A program made the translations under genes and the position numbers. From Pilatotrama ljubarskyi (lineage: Eukaryota > Basidiomycota > Agaricomycetes > Polyporales > Polyporaceae), in the NCBI GenBank assembly GCA_022385805.1, contig MU277702.1, positions 62,001 to 126,000 of the forward strand: 64,000 nucleotides of DNA. Reading direction: 5' to 3'. Of the stretch, positions 35,385 through 46,926 are shown one piece after another. Numbering within the stretch: the first letter of the stretch is position 1; the number at the start of each line of letters is the position of its first letter. The notes under the pieces are model-generated. The model was not told the origin of the DNA, ran no database searches, and saw only the letters and a program-made list of their open reading frames with translations.

Positions 35385-35842
35385 ATCGCCGCGCGCGCGA
35401 GCACGCTTCGGTGTGATAGGGAGGGCGTTGGGATGCGGGGAGCGGGGCGACGACAAGCGATTTAGAAGACTTACGCGGGGTCCGGTGAGAGAGCTGCGGT
35501 CCTCCGCTATATACAACGCGGGATTCACTGTGTTAGAATGCTACCATGTGGGTTTGGGTTGCTTGGGACGTATCTGTTCACTCGGGTTGCACATCTGGGA
35601 CACCGGCATGCCTCGCCTGCTGCTTCATTGGAGGGAATGAAGAGTACGCTGTAAACATAAGAACGCTCGAGAGAAGTAAAGTGAGTTCGTCCTTACACCG
35701 CTCGGACTTCCATGGCATCTGAGCATCCTGAGCGACCCTCTGTCTCGGGAGCGTCTGCAACCCGCGATCGACTTACGATCCTCCCTTTGAGTGCGTACGT
35801 GCGCCACAACCACTACGAAGGGTGATCCTGCTGCACCACACC
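35385..35842. other. Intergenic region before the molybdopterin synthase subunit
   Basis: Non-coding gap of 458 bp. A tatatac sequence at about 35508-35514 is the only TATA-like element seen, but it is more than 300 nt before the next ATG. No gene supported. Confidence 0.35.
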
Positions 35843-36277
35843 ATGTCCACCACCACCGCTGCGAGCAGCTCCCCGACACGCACGATCACGGTGCTCTACT
35901 TCGCCGCCGCGTCCACCGCGACAGGGCTCACGACCGAGCAAGTCCCTCTCCCATCCACGCCTCCACCACCCGCCGAGAACGACGGCAACGACGACTCCGC
36001 GAGTACGTATCTGAGCCCCTCCAGACCTTCGAGCCCCAAATGCACGTCTGATACTCATCAATACTGAATCATGCACGCATCGCCGGTAGGGAGCCCAGGC
36101 TTCCCGCTGACGGCGCTCGCGGACGTCCTTGCTGCGCGCCATCCGGGGACGGACCTCCGGCAGGTGCTCGAGCAGAGCCAGTGGGCGGTCAGCGAGGAGA
36201 TGGTGGACGACCCGGCGCGCGTCGTGCTGAGGGGTGGGGAGGAGGTCGCGGTGATATGTCCGGTGTCGGGTGGGTGA
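35843..36277 (+). CDS. Molybdopterin synthase small subunit (MOCS2A/MoaD-like sulfur carrier)
   Basis: Two exons (35843-36002 and 36090-36277) join in phase to 115 residues. The ubiquitin-like fold of MoaD is shown by TITVLYFAAASTATGL, SPGFPLTALADVLAARHPGT, the central WAVSEEMVDDP and VVLRGGEEVAVICPVSGG. The terminal Gly-Gly is the residue thiocarboxylated by the MOCS3/Uba4-type enzyme and used by the large subunit (MoaE-like) to put sulfur into the molybdopterin precursor. The product is needed for nitrate reductase, sulfite oxidase and similar enzymes. In humans MOCS2A and MOCS2B come from one bicistronic mRNA; here no MoaE-like frame follows, so the large subunit is encoded elsewhere. A Ser/Thr/Pro-rich insert (PLPSTPPPPAEN) is longer than in bacterial MoaD. 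Confidence 0.88.
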
Positions 36278-36563
36278 TGGATGCCGTTGTGGTAGAACGC
36301 GATGACAATGTGGCGTGTATTATATGTTCGGAGGAGCGGGATGCATTCGATCGGAATATTGGTGGACATGTATTCACACTGTACACAGGCTGGCCATGGA
36401 TGGGAATCAGCAGCAGTAGCTCGCTACTGTAGAGTAGTACCCATACTCACGCACACGCTCGGACGCCACACGATGTAAGCACTAGGACGGTAGCTTATCT
36501 CCCTCAAACCGAGACTACCATCAGGATCAGCCGCGCGCAGACAAATCACAGCAGAGCCGGAAC

Positions 36564-37585
36564 ATGCACCCCACAGCCGAGCCCAGCACATGCACAACCC
36601 AAGGCGAGGCGGCATTCACCGCGCGCCGCCTCACGCCCTACACCTTCCTCATCACCGAGATCGACGACATCTACGACGAGCACCCCTTCATCTACGCCAA
36701 GCTCGTCCCCGACGCGCGTACCCTCCTCCTGCTCGACACCGGGTGCGGCGGTGCGACGCGCGCGCCAGACGCGTCCTTCACACGCCTGCGCGAGTTCATC
36801 GAGCGGGCACCTGTGCAGGATAACGAGGGGAGGCCGCTGAATGAGGGCGGGGGAATGCGTTATGTCGTCGTGCTGAGCCATTGTCATTACGACCATATCC
36901 GTGCGTCGTCCAGTCCGAGGGTGATCAGGACAGTAGCTGATGCGAAACGGTCGTTGCAGTGGGTGTCGAGCAATTCGCGAAGGACTCGCCGATACTAGCG
37001 TCCAAATACGACCCGGCGTTCGTCTCGCCAGTAAACCTGCCCAAACACTCCCTGTGCGCAAACCTCGGGATCCGTACACCATCCTACACACCCTCCCTCC
37101 AAGCGCACCTCTCGCCAGTTCTCTCTCCTGATGGCACTTTGCTCGGTGTGACGCTCCTGCACACGCCAGGACACACGCCCGACGAGCTCGCGCTGTGGGA
37201 CGAAGGAGAGAGCATGCTCTACGTCGGCGACACCTTGTACGAATGGGCCCCAATCATCTTCCCGAACGAGGGCAGCATCGTCGTCTGGCTGAAGACCGTC
37301 GACAGCCTGATCGCGCTCGTGGAGGGATCCGGGAAAGGCGGCGCGGTCTTGATCAATTGTGGACACAAGACGGCGGCTGGCCCTGCGTTGGAGGTATTGC
37401 GCTCGACGAAGGCGTTCATGATGGACGTGCTTGAGGGAAGGGAGAAGGTGAGGAGGCGGATGACGAAGAGGGGAGAGGAGCACGTCGAGTACGTCCAGGA
37501 GAGCGGGCGGTACAGTTTGGTCTGCCCGGAGCGTCTTGTACGGGAAGCAAAGGATGCCATTCGCGCCATTATACAAACAGAATGA
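36564..37585 (+). CDS. Metallo-beta-lactamase-fold hydrolase
   Basis: Two exons (36564-36900 and 36960-37585) give 320 residues. The metal-binding motif SHCHYDH (HxHxDH) occurs after beta-strand LLLLDTGCGG. Later ligands are in LLHTPGHTPDEL (His), LYVGDTLYEW (bridging Asp) and LINCGHKTAAG (final His). All four motif positions of the zinc-dependent MBL fold are present, so it is probably active, as a glyoxalase II-like or lactonase-like hydrolase; the substrate is not evident. No signal peptide, so probably cytosolic. It follows the MOCS2A-like gene on the same strand by 286 bp. Its stop lies 48 bp from the convergent stop of the CCDC174-like gene. Confidence 0.88.
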
Positions 37586-37633
37586 GCTTGGTGCTTTAAC
37601 GGTACTCCAGGAGGATATGAGGATGACTGACCT

Positions 37634-39112
37634 TCATCGCCCTTTGCCCTTGATGATGTCTTGCTCAAGTTGCGCCAAGAATGCATCCGCCGCGTTGACT
37701 GCTGGCTCCTCCATCTTGCCCTTCCCCTTCGTGTCCATCGACCGAGCCTCTAGAGCAGCGAAGGGGTCCGCAGAGGGTGTCACGGTCGTGATGGAGGTCG
37801 GGGCACTTCCCCCACTCTGGGGTATCGGAGACGCCTTCGCGGCGCTCGCGTCGTCCTCACCGCCAACCTTTTTCCTCTTTGCCTCTAACAGCCTCCTCCG
37901 CTCTTCCAGCTCGCGTTTCCGCTTCTCCATCGCTCGACTCTTAGCTGGGACCGCACCAGCCTCTGTGTTCGTGCTCATACCCTCCACCTCGCCCGGACGT
38001 ACGTCTTCCGCACCGACCTCCGCACGCTTCCGCTCCGTCTCCTCTCGTACCCTCCGTAATTCCTCCATTTGCTTCCGGCGCGTCTCCTCGTCGGCTGAGA
38101 ACTGGTAGAAACCTGCGCCTTTGGCGCGGACCTCGCGACTGGCGTCATAGTGGATGTTCAGAGGATTGTTCTCTTCAGAGAACTCGGCGCGGATTTTCTC
38201 CACTCGTTCAGCCGAGGGCTCGTAGACGGGAAAGTGGTTCACGGGGTTATCTGAGATAGATAGTAAGCTATCAGCAGACGGATGATCGAGCGAGAGGACT
38301 CACAAATCACGTAAGGGCTGGATGTAGGACGCGTAAGTAGAACTCCAAGCGATAGATGAGAGAACACGCACTCGAAGTCTTCCTCCTTCTCCTTCTCAGG
38401 TTGCGGCAGCAGATGGCGAGGGATCTCAGAACGGCGCGCTGTGCGTACTCTGCCGAACTCGTCTTCGTACTCCATGACGGGGTCGTCCTGTACAAGAATC
38501 TTGAGTCATTCCTCCTCCGCATATATGCGCGCTTGAGACAAACCTCTGCTTCCTGGGGCGGTAGGGGCACCGTCAAGGACTCGTCCACATCGTCGCTGTC
38601 CGACTCGAAGTACGGCTCGATGCCTTTCTGCTCGAACTATTTCACGCAACATGATCAGCACAGCTGTGGCGCCGCAGCCCATAGTGGGCACTCACGTCGA
38701 CTAGCAATGCATCATACTGCTTCTCATCCAGCCCGCCACTCTTCCCCTTGCTCAGCTTGTCGTATATCTTCGCCTTCCGCTCGAGGATGGCACGGGCGCT
38801 TTCCAGCGTGGGCTGGCTGACCGCCTCGAGCTCGATGTCGCGCGCAGCGCGAGCCTGTACTCCCGCATTGGCCTTGGCCCACTTTGACAATTTCTGTACC
38901 ACAGTGACATAAGACGAACTGTTGAGTCAAATCTCCGTCGTGCGGGTCGGGCACACCTTGTCATTGCGCTTCACCCCGCCAACGATGGCGTTGGCCTTCC
39001 CCGCAGCCTTGTTCTTCGTGAACTCTTCTTCCTTCTTCGCAAGTTCGGCCTTCAGGTCAAAGAAAGAGCTCGCGCTGACACCCGCGGCCTTTGCCTTGTC
39101 CACCGGAGGCAT
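37634..39112 (-). CDS. CCDC174-like coiled-coil protein
   Basis: Starts MPPVDKAKAAGVSASSFFDLKAELAKKEEEF, matching the N-terminus of CCDC174 (V-x-A-S-S-x-x-D-L-K-A-E-L). It continues with WAKANAGVQARAARDIE, an acidic helix with AILERKAKIYDKLSKGKSGGLDEKQYDALLVDFEQKGIE, then MEYEDEFGRVRTARRSEIP (the conserved Y-x-D-x-x-G-R-x-R block) and, after an intron, YDASREVRAKGAGFYQFSADEETRRKQMEELRRVREETERKR, again typical of the family. The C-terminal third is charged coiled coil plus a Ser/Thr-rich tail. CCDC174 in animals is nuclear and associated with the exon-junction complex; the same role here is inferred by homology only. Confidence 0.85.
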
Positions 39113-39892
39113 CGGGATAGCACAGAAGAACGAGTGCGGGGAAAGCAGATGACGGACGGTGGTTAGGACGCGCTCACGTGGAGGCGTCGGCGTAAGCGAT
39201 GAAGCTCTTGCACAACAAGCACAAACAACACGCATCTTATGCTGCTGCGATGGCCGAGCGCGGCATCGACCGACTTCTTCTCAACAAAGTCCACGCTTCT
39301 GGTGCATGAACGATAGTCCTGGGTACCTTAACCTGACTCTGCATCCGCTGGAACTATGTAACATACGTGCACTCATTCGCGCCTTCATTCCTGCTGACAT
39401 CTAGGGTCATCCGTGCACATTCATATTCCGCCAGGCCGCACTAAGGGAAAGATCCGAGACAAAGCCCTGGCCGGGTGCTGAGCTGTGCTGAACCCAAAAT
39501 CCCCAAGCCAGCATATCGAGCACTCCAGCCAGCCAGCCAGCGCGCCGAACAGCGTACGGCACCCATACGACGAGCGGAACATTTAGCAGGTGCACACCGG
39601 GTCCTGTATTTCGGGCTTCGGGGCCTCTCTGGAGTCTCTCGGCGATCGTTTGCAACATCGTGATTCGGGGCCCGAACGATCGCGCCGGCGTACGGGCATC
39701 ATCCAAGATTCTACGAAGCGCGATCGGTGTAGGCACTCGATCGTCCGTCCCTGGAGATCTGATGGTACATGGAGTTGTGGGGGTATGTGATACAAGGAAC
39801 GCGAGGTGAGCGAGAGGCTGCCTCAGCACCACGCCGACCGCAGGCCGACCGTGGCCTGCGAGGAGGCATGGCTTGCCAGGAAGTCGCTATCC
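39113..39892. other. Intergenic region between CCDC174-like and Sds22 genes
   Basis: Both neighbours are on the minus strand, so this contains the CCDC174-like promoter and the Sds22 3' UTR. Short frames such as those at 39407-39832 are not supported by splice signals or family similarity. Confidence 0.4.
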
Positions 39893-41525
39893 TCAGCCCA
39901 CGGGCTGCTTAACGAATCTGCAAGGAGTTAGGCCCTGCGAATACGGCTGAGCGAGAGGACAACGTACGTGGCGTCTAGTTGCTGTATCTGCGGCAATGCC
40001 AGAATGACCTTTCGCCTGTAGTGAGCGCCCTCTACGGACTGTACTGGGTTGCCCTCCAGATATATTGTTTCAAGAGTTGTGATGTGCTTGAGCTGAGACT
40101 CAAGATCCTGCAGCGAGGATATCTTGTTGTCATTGATCTGTAGGGTAGGGCGTTGTGAGGAGAAGTCCTAAGACTGCTCGGTCGTAATAGACCTCACCCA
40201 AAGCTCTTCCAGATTTGTCAGCTGCGAAACGTTCTCCAGGGTCTCGATGAAGTTGTTCCCCACATCGAGTGTGCGCAGCTTGAGCTTCAAGTGGACGTCA
40301 GAGAGGACACGGTACCATGTCAGCGCAGTCACGCACGTTCTTCTCGAGTCCTTCTAGCTTGGGAATGCCGTTATGACTGAGATATAGCTCTTCCAGGTTC
40401 TCCAAACCCTCTAGGCCTTCCAGCTTAGTTATGCGGTTGGATTGTATAGACAGAATCTTAAGCTTCTTTAGCTTGTCCAGTCCCTGAATAATCGTAAGTA
40501 CATACAACGTGTTCGCGTTGTGCAATAGGGATATACCTCTAGCTTGGTGATCTTGTTCTTGCCTAGCCACAGCTCTTCCAGGTTCACGAGCGCATCTAAG
40601 CCCTCAATTTTCTGCTCGATACAATGAGCCTCAGAGGCTATACACGAACATTCAGGATACTCACGCGGATCCTGTTCCCACCAAGCTCTAGACTCCTCAA
40701 AGTCGCGCCTAGGCCCGTCAGGTTCGTGATGTGCGATATCCTGTTCTGCACGAAGAAGACAGTCCTCAACGACTTGAGATGGGACTCAAGCTCTTCAGGT
40801 ACATGTTTGAGGAGGTTGAATGACAGGTCCAACGTCCTGAATCGCTACGTTAAGTTCACGCGTCCTGCGCATCCTCAAGTGGCCCTGGTAGCAAGGAACT
40901 GCCTACTCACTTGAGGTTACCCATGCTATTGAAAGCAGGGCCTACGTGCTTGATCTTGTTATCATAGAAGTCCAGGTCCTCCAGCTGCGTGAGCGCGCCG
41001 AAGACCTCCGGGTCGAGGTGCGATATGAAGTTCTGTCGGAGACATAGTCGCTTCAGGTGTCGGCCGAATCGCTGCAGACCGAGCTTGCTGATGCTGTTCG
41101 AGTTCAGTCGCGAATGAATGAGTTCGATATCCTGCAGCGCAATGGGCTCAATCCGCCTCCGAGCTGTCATGAGAACAGCTGGAACATACCTCCGTCTCGT
41201 CCGGGAGATCCTCTAGGATCTGAGAGTCCTCGATCTCTTCTTCCTCGCCTTCCTTATCGTCCTCCTCCCCGCTCGAGCCCTCCCCTTGCGCGGGTTGTCT
41301 GACTACCTCTACTCGCGCACCTTGTTGTCTGTCATAACACCAAGCCGCTCAACGATCAATCGCTATTGGATACTCGCGTGCTACGTACCGTGCTTCAGCG
41401 GGGGCAACTGCCGTCTCAGCCTGGGGTTTCTCAGGCGCAACAGCCTCGTCCGCCGCAATGGCATCCTGACCAGTGGAGTTTGGTTCTACGGAAATGGTTT
41501 TCTCTGCAATATCGAGGGATGTCAT
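39893..41525 (-). CDS. SDS22: Sds22, protein phosphatase 1 regulatory subunit
   Basis: Leucine-rich-repeat protein that binds and controls the nuclear PP1 catalytic subunit. After an acidic N-terminus (ATG at 41525; GEEDDKEGEEEEIED stretch near 41250) come tandem 22-residue LRRs of the SDS22 class: LKRLCLRQNFISHL, LEDLDFYDNKIKHV, LRTLDLSFNLLKHVPEEL, LRTVFFVQNRISHI, LRSLELGGNRIR, LEELWLGKNKITKL, LKILSIQSNRITKL, LEELYLSHNGIPKL, LRTLDVGNNFIETL, LEELWINDNKISSL and LETIYLEGNPVQ. The final block QLDATFVKQPVG fits the usual C-terminal cap (QIDATFV). Repeats are divided by several introns. Length and repeat number match yeast Sds22. Confidence 0.94.
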
Positions 41526-41943
41526 GGCAGAAACGAGTGTGGGAGGCAGATGCGGCGGGATGTGGCAGACGAGCGATCGAAGGCTCTGGTCGAGTGGTGG
41601 CCGATGATGATGAAAGGCCGAGGCGAGCGCCGATACCTCTGACGCCACTGGCGCGTCATGCACGTGACATGGCGTATAGACGCGTCGCGACGCGCTCGGG
41701 ATCATGATCAGATGGCTCCGGACATGATAACCAGGCTCATTGCAGGAGGGGGTACTGTACTTGAATGCAGCCAGGCTGCTCTACGGAGTATGCCTCACTC
41801 TGATAGGACTCGTTCACGCCGTGGTTCCAGTTAGTGCTTGTGCTCGCTCTCCGAGATCACGCAGGACGCTCGAGCGGGCTTCGGGTTCCCCGCACTCGGC
41901 ACCAACTGGATCTTGATCGCCTCCGAGCTGCCGCTCCGGCGAG

Positions 41944-42145
41944 ATGTCCAAGAATAATGAGTCGACTTCCTCTTCCTGTCAGCCTCTCCCAAATCCGCTG
42001 TGGTGCCTAGCCCAACGTGAGTAAGCCAAGGGACCACCACCACCATGCCGTAACCATCTGGGCAGAGGGCGCGAATGACGTTGGACCAACAAGATCCTCC
42101 TCGATCCGTCGGGCCCGCCAAGACGCGCGCAATGTTGAGCACTAA
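41944..42145 (+). CDS. Possible 50-residue two-exon microprotein
   Basis: ATG at 41944. Exon 1 (41944-42016) ends at a near-perfect donor gtgagtaag. A 49-nt intron with branch-like gtaac and acceptor gggcag leads to exon 2 (42066-42145), and the join keeps frame to a stop. The product MSKNNESTSSSCQPLPNPLW... ends with RRARQDARNVEH. It is too short for a family call and has no membrane segment or signal peptide. The antisense frame here (41831 to about 42000) is also open and could instead be a minus-strand terminal exon. Low confidence. Confidence 0.3.
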
Positions 42146-42631
42146 CGCCGCCCCTTCAGGCGTCTATGAATTATCTCCCGCCCTCGTACCTTTATTGCTC
42201 CCAATAATTCATTCCATACAAGCCTACCGAAGAGAGAACATCTGCCGTTGGCGGCGTCGATTATTACAGTACACGAGAGACCATACGAACTAGCGAATTG
42301 TACGCTTCCGGGGGAATGCCAAACGATGACTAGCAAGCTAGCGATCGTGCGAAGGAGAACACAGAGGATAAATACCAACAAAAGCGAACAACCGACGGTA
42401 CGCCGCTCCGGGCGCGGACGGGCGCGGACGTGCGACGCGTGCGAGGCTACATTGCGGGCGGCTCGTGCAGTGCGTGATGTCCCATACCATCCATTATCTT
42501 CATTACACAGAACTCGTGATTGGGCATGCGAAGCCTGATTCTTGAATGCAGAGAGCGAGCGAGAGGGCAGAAGAGACGGGTGCCGCGGCGGAGGAAGGGT
42601 GGAGGGATGCTTTCAGGGTTGTGTTTCACGT

Positions 42632-45295
42632 TCAGAACTGCGGATCGCGACCCATATAGCTCGGCGGCTTCTGCTGCTGCATGCGATACGGGTGGTCCGG
42701 GCCAAGCTGCTGCGACATCATCAGCTGCTCGTGCTGCTCCCGCTCCTGCCGTTTATCGCGCTCGTAAGACGCCGAAAGGCCCGCGCTTAGCGGAGAATTC
42801 GACGCAGGCGACGAGGGCGATACGAGAGGGGAGAGGCGATTGGGGAAGGGCACGATCGTATCCAGGCGCGAAGGCGGGACCGAGGAGTGACCGTTCCCGG
42901 CGGGGTGCTGCACGCCGGGTTGCTGCATTCCCTGCGAGGGAGGGGGCAAAGAGTAGAACTGGTTGGCATGTCCACCATAGTTCTGCTGCCGCTCTGCCTG
43001 CATCGGAGGGTTGTAGTTGACCGGCTGGCCAGGGACGTAATGCATGCCCCCTGATGGAGGCGAGGGAGAGGGCGTGGACATGCCCTCGAACGCAGCGCCG
43101 TGAGAGAAGCTGTCGTTCCCGGACCCTGAACCCGCGGAAGAAGTCGAGAGGAACGAGCTGTCCTCGAAGTAACTGCCGCGCCGCATGCCGGGATATGAGG
43201 CGCTAACGGGAGACGCCGAGGGTGAAGGGGCAGGCTTCACAGACAACGTGCTCATCGCGCGATCCTTGCGACGGCGCTGACTGCCTCCCTCTTTCTTTGC
43301 GCGAGACCTCGCGAAGCGTAGGCCGCATCTGTAAAAAGTTGGAGACGTCAGCGATCACAGCGCAGACATGACAACGGGAACGTGGGCAGCTTACGCGTTG
43401 CAGAGGTCCTTCTTCCCGCTCGGTCCTTTTCGCCATTCGGGGCTGTGCGTTACCTTGCAGCTGGCACATTTCGTAACGCCAATGGGAGGATTACCCGCCG
43501 TACGCCCATTGGTGTACGTCTCTTTGCTGCCGCGACGTCCAGACCGGGGAGGAGGCACCAAATCAGCAGGCGGGGACGGAGGTGATTGCTCTTCGTGGTC
43601 AGCAGGCCCTGACGTCGAGAACTGCAAGCTCGTCGGACTAGGCGCCGACGGGCCGACAGAAGGCGACACAGGTGACCCGCTTTCCAGGTACGAGGGCGGT
43701 TGCGAGGACCAGTGGTGTTGTGGCGGGGCGGGCGGTGGTGGTGCCGAGTACGACGACGAGCGCATGCTGCTAACTGGTGCTCCGTTTGGCAGAGAGCTTG
43801 GTGCCCATTGCGCGTACTGGCTTTGCGAGTCTGTCGGTTCCATGTGCACCCAGGCGTTGGGGGGATATGAGGACGACATCGGCTGTTGAGGTTGGGGGCT
43901 ATAGTTGTAAGGGGGAACGGAGGACATATGGGAAGAAGAGAGGTTCTGTGGCTGCGGGTCGTAGTACTGAGGACCTTGAGTGGCGTAGTTGTTTGAGTGG
44001 TACCCGAGGTGCTGTAGGCCACTGCCACCAACGACGTTGCCGCGGGGGTAAGAATCAATTTTGTGACAGGCGAAAATAATAGCCCCTGCGGCAAAGTATC
44101 GAATAGCACGTTAGGCGGTGTCCGCGCGAGGCAGATGAGAGCGCACAAACCATGAGGTATAAATATGCTTTCGACCTCCCGCTTATCTCCCATCCCAAAA
44201 TCCATGATCTGGCAGGCCTTGTACCGCCGCGTGCAGCTGGTCTTGGCGTCGGTCCCGGAGCTGCTGATCTGTACGTCTTCGGCCAACCTTGCGAAGTCCT
44301 TGGATGTCGGTTCGCCGGGGCGCTCCAAGGGCCAACTTAGCCACAATGGACGGCCGGGTTGGTTCAGGAGAATTTGAAACACGCGGGAAACGGTAGGCGG
44401 CTGGGGGATGGCTGACTGTAGCCGCTGGTATAGGAGCTGGACCTGCTCCATACTGAATGTGGGCGTGCCGCACCAATTCGTCCAGCACGTTTTGTTGTGC
44501 TCGTCGTTGTCGCGTGGGGTGAGGTCGACGACTGCGTGATGGAAGCAGAGGACTAGATTGTCAGCGGCGTAATTGATGACGATGTCTACCGCCATATAGT
44601 TGGCATCCACAGCAATCTTGTCAGCGTCGGACCACGCCGGCGCTGGGCCATTGTATCCCAATAGTCTGCGAACTCGCGAGAGTCGAGAGTACCGGACCCT
44701 GAGCACGGCCGGTCAACGTTAATCAGGATATATGCGACGAGAAGGGAGGCCACTCACCGAGTAACGCTGCCGTGTAAAGTCCTACTTTCCAGAACGGCCC
44801 CAAGATCGACCTTTGCTGATGCCTGTTCATCCGGGTGGACATAGTCGAGCAGGGACTTGCCGACAAGGTACTCGGCTTGCTCGCCTAGGTGGCTAGCGAG
44901 GACGGGATCGAGGTAGAGGAAGTGTAGGTCGGAGGTGAGGAGAGTCCAGTCTGTGTATGGCGGGGGTAAGCATGTGGACGGAGTAGGTCTCGGAGGTTGG
45001 GTTCGATCGATGAACGATCGCTGGGGTGAGCGGGGAAGAACTCACAACACCTGGTCTCCCCTACCTTCGGCAAGCCGATGGTCGAACGATCGGAGACCTG
45101 GGACGGTTGCGCGGGGTTTGGGAGCATAGATCCGGAGGGCACCTGGGAGAAGGAGTGCGGTGAGAGATTGTCGAAGGAGGAGAGGGCGTGCATGGGGACG
45201 CGGGAGGGGTGGGCGGCGTGAACCGAGGGGTGATGGGGGAGGTCGTTGTGGGAAAGAGAGTCGTAGCCTCGCTGGTGGGAGGCCAGAAAACTCAT
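42632..45295 (-). CDS. WC2: White Collar 2-like blue-light regulator (PAS + GATA zinc finger)
   Basis: Five exons (45046-45295, 44758-44950, 44151-44698, 43395-44085, 42632-43328) join in phase to 792 residues. A disordered N-terminus is followed by a PAS domain (TLLTSDLHFLYLDPVLASHLGEQ, YLVGKSLLDYVHPDEQASAK and the long connecting exon up to ESIFIPHGAIIFACHKID). The GATA finger is [38 protein letters not shown], C-x2-C-x18-C-x2-C, with the WC-2-type [12 protein letters not shown] loop. A Ser/Pro/Gln-rich tail completes it. WC-2 pairs with the flavin photoreceptor WC-1 to form the light-activated complex controlling development and photoprotection in basidiomycetes. WC-1 is not in this window. 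Confidence 0.94.
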
Positions 45296-46926
45296 GGCTT
45301 GAGGATAAGGTACGACTAGGAAGCGTGTAGGATACGAGGCGTGGAGGTTAAGGAATGAAGTAAGGTAGACGGAGGAACGAGGCAGGGTGCAGCTGATCCT
45401 GATGGATCGAGGTTAAGGAGCGGACGGCCTGGAGGAGGAGAGCGGTCGGTTCCAACTCAGCACGGGAGGTTGCGACAGACAGGGGCGCCCGCACGGATTC
45501 CGCCAGCTGCCGCTGCAGCTGGGCCTGGGATGGACAAGGTTCAACACCGCCCTTGACGCTCGCTTGGCCAAAGTCGCATATGCCATATCCTCGGCACCCG
45601 CCCTCGATTCGATCAACAAAGCCTATCTCGCTGCATACAGCGTCCTCCACACTCCCGCCCGCCCCGCCTCCCTCGTTGCTCCCAGCGGGCCGCAGCCCAC
45701 CCCGCCCCCGTCGCGTCTCTCTCGCCCGCTGCCAGCGCACGCAGCGAGTCAGTCACACCTCACCACCGCCGCCCCCATCAGGAGGCCCGTCCCGACTCGG
45801 ACGCGCACTTATTTGGTTAGATCCCACCCCCGAATTTGATCTCAATTACACAGATCCAGAACGCGCGTTCTCCGACCCGACCTCCTCCCCCGCCTCACAG
45901 CACCCGCCCGCCTGCGCAGCGCCCGGCACCCCCGATCCACCACCGTACCCGCACTCTACCACCGCGCCGCAGCGTATGAAATGTTGTGCACAGCGTCCAG
46001 CGCAGATCTGGGAAAATGACAGCATAAATCGCCGACGTAATCTGTCCCCCGCTCCCCGGGGCGCTAGTCGGCGCGGATTCGAAGATCTAGTCTCCGATCG
46101 CAGATCCGCTTCTCGAGATTCCATCATGAGCACGTCGGCGAACAAGGAACTCTCTGCGATGCTGCCCGCCTCATGCAATGCTGTCCGGTGTACCTCTCTC
46201 GAAGCATGAAAATATGACTGGTCTTGCGATGTGAGGTGGTCCGTTCCTACAGAGCATTACTGACAGTCATCCGATGTGGTCTTCATTTGCTCCAAGCCAG
46301 ACGACCATCTCAGCCATCGCTTGTGGTGCAGCCACTGATGGTATGACCAGCGCTCCGCGTAATATTACTAGCACTCGGATTACATGCATTCGCAGATGGC
46401 CTCAAAGAGCTTTTAATATATGTAAAACTCTGGCCGAAGCTGTCATCCTGGTAGGAACTTCACGCTGCCACATAGCGGTTCCCGCACCGGCGAGCGAGAC
46501 TGCCGTCTCTTCACCCGAAAGCTGCCCGGTGCGTGGCGCGGATGAGGAGTATGAACCTTCTACCATGGTGGCACGTCAATGAAATGAGCTCTTGGCAATA
46601 GTTATCGGAGAATCATGTAAGTATGCGGTGGTCCGTTCGTAAGCGCTATCCACCGAGCTGGCGGAGGGTCAGAGGCATCCCCCCCTTCCACCAAACTCAA
46701 GAAGTGTATGCGGAAATGAGAGACCGTTGAGGAGTACTCATTTACCCTTATGACGATCGGAGACAATCCCGCGTGAGTAGTCGCGACTACAAGTGCTGAA
46801 CATGGACTGAAGGCAGCTCAACGGTTGGTGCAGGTGGTGAGTCTAATCCGGGGTAAGCACGTGGCTCAGCTCGATCGTCTTCATGGGCGCTTGCGGTCAG
46901 GAACTTTCTTCGATCCTACCACAATC
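45296..46926. other. 1.6-kb region between WC-2 and the ankyrin gene, with an unresolved ORF
   Basis: The two flanking genes diverge, so promoters of both lie here. In the middle a plus-strand Pro/Ser-rich frame is open from about 45553 to 46209, and an alternative frame through 45490-45839 reads WTRFNTALDARLAKVAYAIS then SINKAYLAAYSVLHTPA, which looks more protein-like. I could not join them into one convincing gene or recognise a family. An unidentified small gene is possible. Confidence 0.25.

Noticed and set aside
41831..42142. 103-codon minus-strand frame
   Set aside because: It starts at GTG, and the plus strand carries a better splice donor and an in-phase two-exon ORF; neither is certain.
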